From Pseudonocardia asaccharolytica DSM 44247 = NBRC 16224 (lineage in GTDB: Bacteria; Actinomycetota; Actinomycetes; Mycobacteriales; Pseudonocardiaceae): DNA of 64,000 nucleotides. This document shows, piece by piece, positions 17,971 through 26,745 of this stretch. The notes beneath the pieces are model-generated. The model was given only the letters and a program-made list of their open reading frames with translations. It was not told the origin of the DNA and made no database searches. The position numbers and the translations under genes were made by a program. The stretch spans positions 62,001 to 126,000 of the forward strand of contig NZ_AUII01000006.1 in assembly GCF_000423625.1 (NCBI RefSeq), given 5' to 3'. Every line of letters begins with the position of its first letter. The first letter of the stretch is position 1.

Positions 17971-18653
17971 GTCAGAATAATAGCGAGTAATGCGCGAACA
18001 GACCTTCTCCTGGGGGCACCTGTCACGGGTCGGCCTAGCGCCGCTGCCGCCATCAGTGATCGCGGCGGGGCAGTGATTAGCCGAGGGCATTTCTTCGCAG
18101 ACACCGAAGGAACGCCATCCGGCCCGGAGCCGGAACGGGCGGAGGGCCGGATGCGCGCGGTGGTGCCGCGCCGTACATCGACCCGATGACGCCGGGTTCA
18201 TCGTCTGATCCAGACCATTACCTGCCCATTCGGAGAGGTGGCCGGGACACTATCCACGAGAAACAACCTGGACAGTGTCCGGGCCGCCACGTGGTCCACC
18301 GAGGCCGAAGCGCCATGGCGGCCGCCGCACCTGCGCTCGCTTCGCGCGGGCACCCCGACCAGGGGTGGCGCGGTGCCGAACGGCACGAACCGGGCCCGCG
18401 GCGTCGCCACCCACCCCGAGTACGCACCCCACAGGCCCGGCGCAGCCGATCGGAAGGCTGTGCGGTCGCGACGTTCGGGCGGTCGGCGGTGGACATATCC
18501 GCACGCCTGAAATAGTCCCGCCCGGCGCATCCGGCCGCCTTACTTCACGCCATCTCTCCAGGCACGTGAGAAGGAATTCTGAAACCGCCGGACAACGGTC
18601 TGAATGGAGCCGAACATCCCGGAAATGAGGGTGGTCCGGGCGGTGCCGCCCGG
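17971..18653. other. 683-bp region without a recognisable gene
   Basis: No reading frame here has a good start, a family match or normal codon use. The right part is rich in proline and arginine codons in all frames, as in non-coding high-GC DNA. It includes an 11-bp inverted repeat at 18245-18280 and presumably the MarR promoter at its left end. Confidence 0.5.
18245..18280. repeat. 11-bp inverted repeat in the gene-free region
   Basis: GGACACTATCC (18245-18255) and GGACAGTGTCC (18270-18280) pair with one mismatch across a 14-nt spacer. It could be a regulator site or a hairpin. No gene starts within 350 bp on either side. Confidence 0.4.
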
Positions 18654-21329
18654 TCAGCCCCGCGGGTCCGCGCGCACGATGCTGCCCGCCGCGCCGTCGA
18701 CGGTGATCATGTCGCCGGTCGCGAGCAGCGCCGTGGCGTCCGGGACGCCGACGACCGCGGGAATGCCGTACTCCCTGGCGACGACGGCCCCGTGCGAGTT
18801 CGCCCCGCCCATCTCCATGACCAGGCCCCCCGCGGTGAGGAACAGCGGCGTCCAGCCCGGATCGGTGGAGGGCGCGACGAGGATCTCGCCCGGCTCCAGC
18901 CGGGCGTCATCGGGGTCGAGGACCACCCGGGCCGGTGCCGTCACGACCCCGGCCGAGGCCGGGCTGCCGATCAGCGCTCCCGCGGCCCCCGCCGCCGGGG
19001 TCCGGACGGCCTCGGGCTGGGTCCCGTCGGAGCACATCACCCGCGGAACCTGCCGGCGACGCAGTTCCCGGTCGTAGTCAGTGCGCCGGCGTTCGACCTG
19101 CGACCGCAGGTCCGCCCCGGCCACGGCCTCGGCGGCCTGCACGAGGTCGAGGAAGAAGATGTCGGCCGGGTCGTCGAGCAGCCCGCGCCCGGCCAGTTCC
19201 TGGCCCACCAGCCCGAGCTGGGTGCGGGCCGCGGCGAACACCCGGATCAGCTGGTCCTTGTGCGTCTCGCGCATCCCGGCGAGCGCGCGGACCCGCCCGA
19301 GGGCGAAGCCGACCGCGGCCGCGCGCGGCCGGGAGCGCCACCGGACCCGGCCGACCACCGTCGCGATCGCCGCCGCCGCGGACCGCTCCCCCCGGGCGAA
19401 CTGGGCGTCCGGGGCGAGACCGTTCCGGTCCGCGGCCAGCCGCAGATAGCCGGCCAGCACCCCGAACAGATAGGCCGGGTCATCCGACCAGCGCGGCATC
19501 CCGAGGTCGATCTCCGCGACCGCGTGGTGCCCGTGCGCCCGCAGGAACCCCGCGACGCCGTGCTGCAACACGGCGGGCAGCGCGCCGCGGTGGTAACGCT
19601 CGGCCAGCTCCGTGGGCGTCTCGTCGCGGACCGCGGCCGCCGCCTCGACGCTTTCCCGGATCCGCACGGCCAGCGCCCACAGCGCCAGGTTCATCTGGGT
19701 CGTGACGTTGTGCGGCAGCGATCGCAGCACCTCGTGCACGTCGTCGGCGGCGAGGTCCGGGCCGGCCAGCCTGCGCGCAACCTCGAGCATCGCGAACCCC
19801 GCCGCGGGGACCGGGACGACCGTGAGGAGCAGCGGATACACCCCGCGCAGCAGCCGCTCGACCTCCCCGAGCCGCTGCGCGGCGGTGAGCCCGGGCCGCA
19901 CGGCCGTCACCGTGGCGAGCCCGACGTCCACCCGCGCGAGGTGGCGGCGGCCCGCGGCGGGCGAGGCCAGCGCCCGCAGCAGCCGCAGCGGGATCCGGAA
20001 CCGCACCGACAGCCGCGCCACCCGGCGCACCAGCGGCCACCACGCGCTCTTCTCCACGGCATAGATCGGATCGTCGAGCAGCGATCGCAGCACCACGGCC
20101 GAGCGGGCCTCCATGACGTCGAACACCCGCGGCACCAGCGCCCGCCCGACTCGGCTGCGCAGCGCGGGGGTGGCGTCGACGAACAACCGCCCGCCCGCCG
20201 TGGCGAAACCGCGCGGGCCCAGGCGCGGGTCGCCGAGCGGGACGTCGAACAGGTGGTGCGCGGCGACCGCGCCGACGACCTGGAAGGCCGAGATCCCCAT
20301 CGGGGTCAGCGGCCGGACCAGGCCCTGGGCCAGGCTCACGCAAAAGTACACGTGCCCGGGGGAGGCCGGCTCGGGCAGCGGGAACAGCGTCGTGATCGGC
20401 CGGGCCTGGGTGAGCCAGACCGCGCCGGAGGCGTCGATCGCCCATTCGAGATCCTGCGGGGCGCCGTAGTGCTCCTGGACCCGCGCGCCGACTGCGGCGA
20501 TCCGCGCCAGCTGCGCCGCCGTGAGGCACGGCGTGGCGTCGGCCGGACGGTCCCGCCGCTGCGTTCCGCCGCCCGGCAGCGCCCGGATCTCCACCCGTTT
20601 GTCGCCCAGCCGCTGCTCGACGATCCTCCCGGTCGCGTCGATCACGAAATGGTCGGGGTTCACCGCGCCGGAGACGACGGCCTCACCGAGCCCGGGGCTG
20701 GCGTCGATCACGGTGCGGCCGCGCGCGCCGGTGACCGGGTCGGCGGTGAATGCCACCCCGGCCACCCGGGCGTCGACCATCACCTGGACGACGACGGCGA
20801 GCCGGACCGTGGACCGGTCGGTCCCGGCCGAGGCGCGGTAGGCGACGGCGCGCTCGGTCCACAGCGAGGCCCAGCAGGACCGCACCGCCTCGAGCACCGC
20901 GGCGGTGCCCACGACGTTGAGATAGGTGTCCTGCTGGCCCGCGAAGCTCGCGTCGGGCAGGTCCTCCGCGGTCGCCGAGGAGCGGACGGCGACCGGGACG
21001 TCGGCGCCGAGGCCGGCGTACGCCGCGGCCACCTGCGCGCTGATCCGCCCGGGGATCGGGACGGCGCGCAGCCGCGCGCGCAGCGCGGCCGCGTCGGCGG
21101 CGGTGATCGGCCCCGCGGCCTGCCCGCTCAGCCCGGCCGCGTCGGCGGCCTGGGCGTATGCGTCGGTCGTGAGGCAGAAGCCGGGCGGGACGGGCAGCCC
21201 GGCCGCGATGAGCTCACCGAGGTGGGCGGCCTTGCCCCCGACCTGCGTCCACGACGCGCCGGTGAGGCCGGCGAGATCCAGAACCAGGGGACGGTCGGCG
21301 GCGAGGGCGGACGGCTGCGGGCTGGCCAT
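18654..21329 (-). CDS. PEP-utilising phosphotransferase, rifampin phosphotransferase-like
   Basis: An 891-residue three-domain enzyme. The N-terminal ATP-grasp half has GGKAAHLGELIAAGLPVPPG, AVRSSATAEDLPDASFAGQQ and DLEWAIDASGAVWLTQARPI. A helical middle domain follows. The C-terminal swivelling domain holds GANSHGAVVAREYGIPAVVG with His846 as the likely phosphocarrier. This order (ATP domain, substrate domain, His domain) and length are those of rifampin phosphotransferase; PEP synthase and PPDK lack the middle domain and add a PEP domain. The substrate is uncertain, and mycobacterial dormancy regions carry similar genes. Confidence 0.7.
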   Translation of the reverse strand: MASPQPSALAADRPLVLDLAGLTGASWTQVGGKAAHLGELIAAGLPVPPGFCLTTDAYAQAADAAGLSGQAAGPITAADAAALRARLRAVPIPGRISAQVAAAYAGLGADVPVAVRSSATAEDLPDASFAGQQDTYLNVVGTAAVLEAVRSCWASLWTERAVAYRASAGTDRSTVRLAVVVQVMVDARVAGVAFTADPVTGARGRTVIDASPGLGEAVVSGAVNPDHFVIDATGRIVEQRLGDKRVEIRALPGGGTQRRDRPADATPCLTAAQLARIAAVGARVQEHYGAPQDLEWAIDASGAVWLTQARPITTLFPLPEPASPGHVYFCVSLAQGLVRPLTPMGISAFQVVGAVAAHHLFDVPLGDPRLGPRGFATAGGRLFVDATPALRSRVGRALVPRVFDVMEARSAVVLRSLLDDPIYAVEKSAWWPLVRRVARLSVRFRIPLRLLRALASPAAGRRHLARVDVGLATVTAVRPGLTAAQRLGEVERLLRGVYPLLLTVVPVPAAGFAMLEVARRLAGPDLAADDVHEVLRSLPHNVTTQMNLALWALAVRIRESVEAAAAVRDETPTELAERYHRGALPAVLQHGVAGFLRAHGHHAVAEIDLGMPRWSDDPAYLFGVLAGYLRLAADRNGLAPDAQFARGERSAAAAIATVVGRVRWRSRPRAAAVGFALGRVRALAGMRETHKDQLIRVFAAARTQLGLVGQELAGRGLLDDPADIFFLDLVQAAEAVAGADLRSQVERRRTDYDRELRRRQVPRVMCSDGTQPEAVRTPAAGAAGALIGSPASAGVVTAPARVVLDPDDARLEPGEILVAPSTDPGWTPLFLTAGGLVMEMGGANSHGAVVAREYGIPAVVGVPDATALLATGDMITVDGAAGSIVRADPRG

Positions 21330-21404
21330 GGTTGACGGTAGCGCCGTCCGGCCTGAAGTTCAACGGCCGATGAAAATTTCGTCGCCGTCCCACCCCACCC
21401 ACGG

Positions 21405-21471
21405 AGCGCGTTATGGAGCCATAACGTGCTCCCTGGCCCGACCCCAGCACGTTGTGGCTCCATAACGCGCT
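21405..21471. repeat. 26-bp inverted repeat with palindromic arms
   Basis: The arms are 21405-21430 and 21446-21471, complementary at 25 of 26 positions, with a 15-bp spacer. Each arm is itself nearly palindromic: the left arm has CGTTATGG-AG-CCATAACG, and the right arm has the same with one change. The element sits between two divergent genes, 76 bp before the phosphotransferase and 80 bp before the nitroreductase. It could be a regulatory operator pair or an interspersed palindromic repeat. Confidence 0.75.
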
Positions 21472-21551
21472 GGGCGGCAGGGTCCGAGAGTCCCGGCGCG
21501 CCGAGCCTTCCGGCCCTGGCGACGCCGCACCGACGGGACGAACGTGGGGAC

Positions 21552-22574
21552 ATGGCAGCAAGCGACGATCCCCGGGCCGGGCCCGTTGCGCGCGACGTTC
21601 TCGCGCGGGCCGTGGAGCATGCGCTGCGCGCCCCGTCGGTGCACAACACCCAGCCGTGGCGCTGGCGCATCCGCGGCGATGCGGTCTGGCTCTATGCCGA
21701 TCTCAACCGGCAGCTGATCGGCACCGACCCGGACCGGCGCGACCTGGTGATCAGCTGCGGGGCAGCCCTGCATCACCTGCGCGTCGCGCTCGCCGGCCTC
21801 GGCGTGGCCACGACGACCCGGCGGCTGCCCGACCCCGAGGACCGCACGCTGCTCGCCCTCCTTCGCGCCACCGAGGGCCAGCCCGACCCCCGCGATGCGG
21901 CGCTGGCCGCCGCGATCGACCGGCGGCACACGGATCGGCGGGTCTTTCCGGACGAGCCCGTGGGGCCGGGCCGGCTGCGGCAGCTGGCCGAGGCGGCCGC
22001 CGGGCAGGGCGCCGAACTGCATCCGGTGGTCGGCGCCGAGGCCCGGGAGCGCCTGGTGGGTCTGCTCGGCGAGGCCGCCACGCGCCAGCGGTTCGTTCCC
22101 GGCTATCCCGCGGAGCTGGCGATCTGGACCCGTCGGTACCCGGGAGGCCGGGACGGGATACCGGCCACCGCGCTCCCTGCCCACCACGAGGTCGGACCGG
22201 AGGGCACAGGCCTGCGGCGGTTTCCCAGCGGCCGGCTGGGCACCGGCCACCACGTGCTGTCCGCCGACGAGGACGGCGCCGTTTTGATGGTGCTCACCAC
22301 CGCGGGCGACGAGGTCTCCGACTGGCTGCGCGCCGGCGAGGCGACGAGCGCGGTGCTGCTGACCGCGACGCGTCTCGGGCTGGCCACCACGCCGCTGAGT
22401 CAGGCGGTGGAGATCGCCCACACCCGCCGCGCCCTCGCCGACACGGTGCTGCGGGTGCCCGAACATCCGCAGTTGCTCATGCGGGTAGGCCGGGTCCCGG
22501 CCGGCCCCGCGCTGCCCGCGACTCCCCGCAGGCCGCTGAGCTCGGTGCTGCAGCCGGCGGTCAAGGAAGGCTGA
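21552..22574 (+). CDS. Acg-family nitroreductase-like protein (first copy)
   Basis: A 340-residue protein of the Acg/Rv2032-like branch, a double-domain nitroreductase fold. The signature LRAPSVHNTQPWRWRI lies near the N-terminus, followed by AAIDRRHTDRRVF and, near the end, WLRAGEATSAVLLTATRLGL. In mycobacteria Acg belongs to the DosR dormancy regulon; it appears to lack full nitroreductase activity and may store flavin. The ATG at 21552 follows GTGGGGA. A second copy and a truncated third lie within 5 kb, beside a DevR-like regulator. Confidence 0.85.
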   Translation: MAASDDPRAGPVARDVLARAVEHALRAPSVHNTQPWRWRIRGDAVWLYADLNRQLIGTDPDRRDLVISCGAALHHLRVALAGLGVATTTRRLPDPEDRTLLALLRATEGQPDPRDAALAAAIDRRHTDRRVFPDEPVGPGRLRQLAEAAAGQGAELHPVVGAEARERLVGLLGEAATRQRFVPGYPAELAIWTRRYPGGRDGIPATALPAHHEVGPEGTGLRRFPSGRLGTGHHVLSADEDGAVLMVLTTAGDEVSDWLRAGEATSAVLLTATRLGLATTPLSQAVEIAHTRRALADTVLRVPEHPQLLMRVGRVPAGPALPATPRRPLSSVLQPAVKEG

Positions 22575-22676
22575 AGGTCGCCGCGCTGGTGGTCCTCGGC
22601 AGCGTCGCGCTGGCGTCCTGACGCGGCGCCCTCGGCCGGTGTCCGCGCCGAGCCGCCCTCGATCTACCGTGTATCC

Positions 22677-23219
22677 ATGGGTTCGCCGGGGACGGGTGTG
22701 CTGCGCGTGGTGCGCGCCACGGCCGTCACGGCGACGGTCGTGGGTTTCGCCGCCGCCGCGCACACGCTGGGCGGCGCGTCTGTACCCGGGCCGACGCTGG
22801 CGGCCGGATCCGCCCTCGTCCTGCTGATCGTGTCGGCCGTGTCGGGGCAGCGCTTCTCCGGTGCGGCGCTGCTCGCCCTGCTCGCCGTCGGCCAGTTCGC
22901 GCTGCACCACGTCTTCACCATCGGCGCCCCGGCCCATGCGATGGGCCAGGGGTCCGCGTCCCCGGCCATGCTCGTCGCGCACGTCGTCGCCACGGTGGTC
23001 AGCACGGGTGTGCTGCTGCGCGGCGAGCGAGCCCTGTGGGCGATGTGGTCCTGGCTGTGGCGTCTGCTGCCGACCGCGGTCACGCTGTGGCTTCCGGTGC
23101 CGGCCCGCCCGCCCCGCCGGTGGACGCGACGAGCGCCCCGGCCACGACTCGTCCTGCTCCTGACGGCAGCCCGGCGCGGGCCGCCGGCGCCGGCCAGGCC
23201 CCTCTCGGCCGCTTCCTGA
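22677..23219 (+). CDS. Small multi-pass membrane protein before the PCuAC/DyP genes
   Basis: A 180-residue protein with about four hydrophobic segments (VVGFAAAAHTLGG, LAAGSALVLLIVSAVSG, GAALLALLAVGQFALHHVF, MLVAHVVATVVSTGVLL) and a long basic proline-rich tail. Histidines cluster around FALHHVFTIGAPAHAMG. I do not recognise a named family. Its position, just upstream of a copper chaperone and a DyP peroxidase, suggests a role in copper handling or secretion of that pair. Confidence 0.6.
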   Translation: MGSPGTGVLRVVRATAVTATVVGFAAAAHTLGGASVPGPTLAAGSALVLLIVSAVSGQRFSGAALLALLAVGQFALHHVFTIGAPAHAMGQGSASPAMLVAHVVATVVSTGVLLRGERALWAMWSWLWRLLPTAVTLWLPVPARPPRRWTRRAPRPRLVLLLTAARRGPPAPARPLSAAS

Positions 23220-23342
23220 CCACTCAGCCCGGTCCCGGGCTGCCTCGCCGACGTCGTTTGCGGCGCCGATCACGCCCGCCTGTGCACGGTCCGCGCCGGC
23301 GCGCCCCTCGGCGTCCCCACACCCTGTCTCCAGGAGATGACC

Positions 23343-23897
23343 GTGTTCCACACCCGTACCCGGCTGTCGCACCGCCTCGCCGGAACCGCTCTCGTCCTCG
23401 GCGTGGCCGTCGGTGCCGCGGGCTGCGGCGACTCCCCGACCGCCGCCGACGCCGCCACCGAGAAGCCCTCGGTGTCCTCCCTCGTCCTCATCGACGGCTG
23501 GGTCAAGGCCGCCGACCACGGGATGACCGGCGCCTTCGGCAAGCTGGTGAACAGCTCCGGCGCCGACATCCACATCGTCTCGGCCACCTCGCCGATCACG
23601 AAGTCCATGGAGCTGCACGAGATGGCCCACGGTGACGGCGGCGAGATGGTGATGCGCGAGAAGACGGACGGGTTCGTCGTGGCGGCCGGCGGCGAGTACC
23701 GGCTCGAACCCGGCGGTGACCACCTGATGTTCATGGAGCTCACCAGCCCGATCCAGCCCGGCCAGGACGTCCCGGTCGCCCTCACCGCCGAGGACGGTTC
23801 CCGGGTCGAGGTCAGCGTGGTCGCCCGCTCCTACACCGGGGCCAACGAGAACTACCAGGGCGGGGAGCACGGGGACGACGGGCACGGGGGCCATTGA
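23343..23897 (+). CDS. PCuAC-type copper chaperone lipoprotein
   Basis: A lipoprotein of about 184 residues. The signal ends in a lipobox (VGAAGCGD). The domain carries the PCuAC copper ligands, with ELHEMAH, an intervening Met cluster EMVMRE and the HLMFMEL strand. The His-rich tail (EHGDDGHGGH) may also bind metal. GTG at 23343 is spaced 6 nt from AGGAG and is preferred over the ATG at 23337, which abuts it. PCuAC proteins deliver Cu(I) outside the membrane. The stop overlaps the DyP ATG, so the two are coupled. Confidence 0.85.
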   Translation: MFHTRTRLSHRLAGTALVLGVAVGAAGCGDSPTAADAATEKPSVSSLVLIDGWVKAADHGMTGAFGKLVNSSGADIHIVSATSPITKSMELHEMAHGDGGEMVMREKTDGFVVAAGGEYRLEPGGDHLMFMELTSPIQPGQDVPVALTAEDGSRVEVSVVARSYTGANENYQGGEHGDDGHGGH

Positions 23898-25099
23898 TGG
23901 CCCGACGCCTCGGGCGTCGCGCATTCCTGGCGTCGGGTGCGGCGGTGCTCGGTGGCGCCGCCGCTCTCGGCGGCCGCGAACTGCTCGACGCGGACCCGGA
24001 GCCGGCCGCCCCGGATTCCCCGGGACGCGCGACGGTCGCGTTCCACGGCGAGCACCAGGCGGGTGTGGTGACACCGGGGCAGGCCTTCGCGTCCTTCGTC
24101 GCCCTCGACCTCGTCGACGGCGTCGACCGGGAGGCGCTGGTGCGCCTCATGCGGGTCTGGACCGACGACATCGAGCGGCTCACCCGCGGCGCGCCCGGTC
24201 TGACCGATACCGAGCCGGAACTGGCCGCGGTGCCGGCCGGGCTGACCGTCACCGTCGGCTACGGGCCCGGGGTCCTCACCGCGGCCGGCCGGGAGGACCT
24301 CCGGCCCGGATGGCTCACCCCGCTGCCCGCGTTCGGGGTCGACCGGCTGCAGGAAGCCTGGAGCGGGGGCGATCTCCTGCTGCAGATCTGCGCCGACGAC
24401 GAGATCACCGTCGCCCACGCGGTGCGGGTGCTCGTGAAGGAGGCGCGGACGTTCGCCACCGTCCGCTGGGTGCAGCGGGGGTTTCGCAACAGCCCGGGCA
24501 CGGTCACCCCCGGAACGACCATGCGCAACCTCATGGGCCAGGTCGACGGCACCAGCAACCCGATTCCGGGAACCGAGGACGACCGGCTGATCTGGATCGG
24601 CCCCGAGGGGCCGGCCTGGCTGCACGGCGGAACGGGAATGGTGGTGCGGCGGATCGCGATGAATCTGGACACCTGGGACGAGCTCGATCGGCCCGCCCGC
24701 GAACAGGTTATCGGGCGGCGCCTCGACAACGGGGCCCCGCTGACCGGCACGCACGAGCATGAGGAGCCGGATCTGGAGGCGATGACCGAGCTCAAGCTGC
24801 CGGTGATCGAATCCTTCGCCCATATCCGCCGGGCCCGCTCGGACGACCCGGACCACCGGTTCCTGCGTCGCTCCTACAACTACGACGAGTCGCCCCCGGC
24901 CGGGGAGCTGTCGAACAGCGGCCTGGTATTCGTGTCGTTCCAGGCGGATATCGACGCCCAGTTCACGCCGATCCAGCGCAGGCTCGACCAGCTGGATCTG
25001 CTCAACCAGTGGACGACGCCGATCGGTTCCGCGGTGTTCGCCGTCCCGGGCGGCTGCCGCCCCGGTGAGTACCTCGGCCAGCGCCTGTTGGAGCCGTGA
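23897..25099 (+). CDS. Tat-exported DyP-type heme peroxidase
   Basis: A 400-residue protein with a twin-arginine signal (RRLGRRAFLASGAAVLGG). The DyP signature GQVDGTSNP supplies the catalytic Asp, and a downstream His in FAHIRRARSDDPDHRF is a candidate heme ligand. Length and export fit the Tat-secreted A class of DyP, such as DtpA of Streptomyces, which works with copper proteins. The ATG overlaps the stop of the copper chaperone (TGATG). Substrates are likely organic dyes, lignin-like compounds or a copper-maturation partner. Confidence 0.9.
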   Translation: MARRLGRRAFLASGAAVLGGAAALGGRELLDADPEPAAPDSPGRATVAFHGEHQAGVVTPGQAFASFVALDLVDGVDREALVRLMRVWTDDIERLTRGAPGLTDTEPELAAVPAGLTVTVGYGPGVLTAAGREDLRPGWLTPLPAFGVDRLQEAWSGGDLLLQICADDEITVAHAVRVLVKEARTFATVRWVQRGFRNSPGTVTPGTTMRNLMGQVDGTSNPIPGTEDDRLIWIGPEGPAWLHGGTGMVVRRIAMNLDTWDELDRPAREQVIGRRLDNGAPLTGTHEHEEPDLEAMTELKLPVIESFAHIRRARSDDPDHRFLRRSYNYDESPPAGELSNSGLVFVSFQADIDAQFTPIQRRLDQLDLLNQWTTPIGSAVFAVPGGCRPGEYLGQRLLEP

Positions 25100-25102
25100 G
25101 CG

Positions 25103-25138
25103 GCCGGGCGGCGAAGGTGATCATCTCCGCCGCCCGGC
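25103..25138 (+). terminator. Strong hairpin after the DyP gene
   Basis: An 11-bp perfect GC stem (25103-25113 with 25128-25138) begins 3 bp after the DyP stop. The loop holds an extra short palindrome around TGATCA. There is no T-tract. Confidence 0.65.
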
Positions 25139-25276
25139 GGCCCCACAGGGCCCATCACCCCGGCCGCGAAGGACCTTCGACGGTATCGCCGGGCCGCCCC
25201 GGGAAGCATCGTGAGAGCAACGGCGCACCAGCGCCGCCCGGCCTCTCGACGATCTCTCAATGGGGGCGAGCTCGAC

Positions 25277-26302
25277 ATGACTCGGATCCCGACAGCGCTC
25301 GGTCTCACCGAGGAGCAGGTGCGCGTACTGCTGGACGCCGCGAGCCGCGCCCCATCGGTGCACAACACCCAACCGTGGCGGTTCCGGCTGACCGAACAGG
25401 TGATCGAGTTGTACGCCGACCCGCGGCGCCAGCTGCTCGTCGCCGACCCGACCGGGGTCGAGCTGCGGCTCAGCTGCGGGGCGGCGCTGTTCAACATCCG
25501 CACGACGCTGCGCGACTTCGGGATCCGGCCGATCGTGACGGTGCTGCCCGACCGGGATCGGCCGGATCTGCTCGCCGCCGTCCGGCACGGGGGGCGCAAG
25601 GGCACGACTCCCGAACTCGAACGGTTGCGGCGGGCGATCCCGTTGCGCCGCACCAACCGGCAGCCGTTCAGCGACACCCTCGTCGCCACCCCGGAACAGC
25701 ACGCGCTGCGCCGCGCGGCGCACGAGGAGGGTGCCTGGCTGCATCTCGTGCAGGATCGAGGGCAGCGCGCGGAGCTGCGGCGGTTGGCCGCGCGCGCCCA
25801 CGACATCCAGATGTCCGACCCCGCGTTCCGCGCCGAGCTGGCCTCCTGGACGGGGACCGGCGGTGACCGTCCCGACGGGGTTCCGGCCCGCGCCGGCGGC
25901 CCGCTCCCGGCGCCGCAGGACGTATGGGTGCTGCGCGACTTCACCAACGGCCGGGGCCGGGTCCGGGTCGCCGGCAAGGACTTCGAGGACGAGCCGCTGA
26001 TCGCCGTGCTCAGCTCGCACACCAGCGGACCGGAGGCCGAGCTGCAGGCAGGCCAGGCCATGCAGCGGGTGCTGCTCACCGCCACCGCCTCCGGGCTTGC
26101 CGTGTCCTTCCTTTCCCAGCTCGTGGAGGTGAGCACGATCCGCGAGCGGATGCGCAGGCTGATCGACGGCACCCACCTGCCCCGCGTCGTCCTGCGGATC
26201 GGCCGCGGGTGGCCGATCCCCGCGACCCCGCGCCGGGCGATCGAGGACCTGGCGCTGCCCGAGCGCGCCGGATCGGTACCCGGCGGGCCGGACGCGCCCT
26301 AG
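25277..26302 (+). CDS. Acg-family nitroreductase-like protein (second copy)
   Basis: A 341-residue paralogue of the copy at 21552. It shares ASRAPSVHNTQPWRFRLTE near the N-terminus, IPLRRTNRQPFSDTL in the middle and QAMQRVLLTATASGLAVSFL near the end. The ATG at 25277 follows GGGGGCGAG and gives the N-terminus expected for the family; a longer GTG-initiated frame adds 22 residues of basic, unmatched sequence. It is read toward the truncated third copy and the DevR-like gene. Confidence 0.85.
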   Translation: MTRIPTALGLTEEQVRVLLDAASRAPSVHNTQPWRFRLTEQVIELYADPRRQLLVADPTGVELRLSCGAALFNIRTTLRDFGIRPIVTVLPDRDRPDLLAAVRHGGRKGTTPELERLRRAIPLRRTNRQPFSDTLVATPEQHALRRAAHEEGAWLHLVQDRGQRAELRRLAARAHDIQMSDPAFRAELASWTGTGGDRPDGVPARAGGPLPAPQDVWVLRDFTNGRGRVRVAGKDFEDEPLIAVLSSHTSGPEAELQAGQAMQRVLLTATASGLAVSFLSQLVEVSTIRERMRRLIDGTHLPRVVLRIGRGWPIPATPRRAIEDLALPERAGSVPGGPDAP

Positions 26303-26327
26303 CGGACCCGGCAGGACGGAGGATCAC

Positions 26328-26609
26328 ATGATCACCGAACGGATCGACAACGGCACGCTCTCCCGGTTGCGGGCGGGCGAGGCCGCGAGCGCCGTCCTGC
26401 TGCATGCCACCGAGGCCGGGCCGGCCAGCAGCCTGCTCACCCAGCCGCTCGAGGTCGGGCCGGCCCGGCGGACGGTGCGCGACCGCGTTCTCGCTGGGAG
26501 CCTGTGCGCGCAGCTCGTGCTGCGGATCGGGTGGGCCCCGGGCGCCATGCCCCCGCCGCGCACCCCACGGCGTCCGGTGCTCGACGTGTTCGACCGCCAA
26601 CTGCGATGA
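26328..26609 (+). pseudogene. Truncated third Acg-family copy
   Basis: A 93-codon frame whose body (SRLRAGEAASAVLLHATEAG, then VRDRVLAGSLCAQLVLRIGW and PRTPRRPVLDVF) matches only the last 80 or so residues of the two Acg proteins upstream. The flavin-binding N-terminal two thirds are missing. It still has an ATG and GGACGGAGG upstream, so a short peptide could be made. It is read as the tail of a third tandem copy lost by deletion. Confidence 0.7.
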
Positions 26610-26745
26610 CCGAGCGCGATCCGGTCCGGCGCATCGCGAGCGAGGCCCGCGGGGCGGGGCCGGGCGACCCGTCGTCCTATCCTTCCGGGGTTCGAGATCG
26701 CATCCGCCGCATCGGCACGGCGGTTGGCCGGGACCTGGAGGAACC

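Noticed and set aside
18186..18530. Overlapping small frames on both strands in the gene-free region
   Set aside because: None has a ribosome site with a plausible start, and all are low-complexity Arg/Pro-rich.
21411..24074. An 887-codon open frame on the minus strand
   Set aside because: It covers the antisense of three good genes (Acg, membrane protein, copper chaperone) and has repetitive Arg/Gly/His content.
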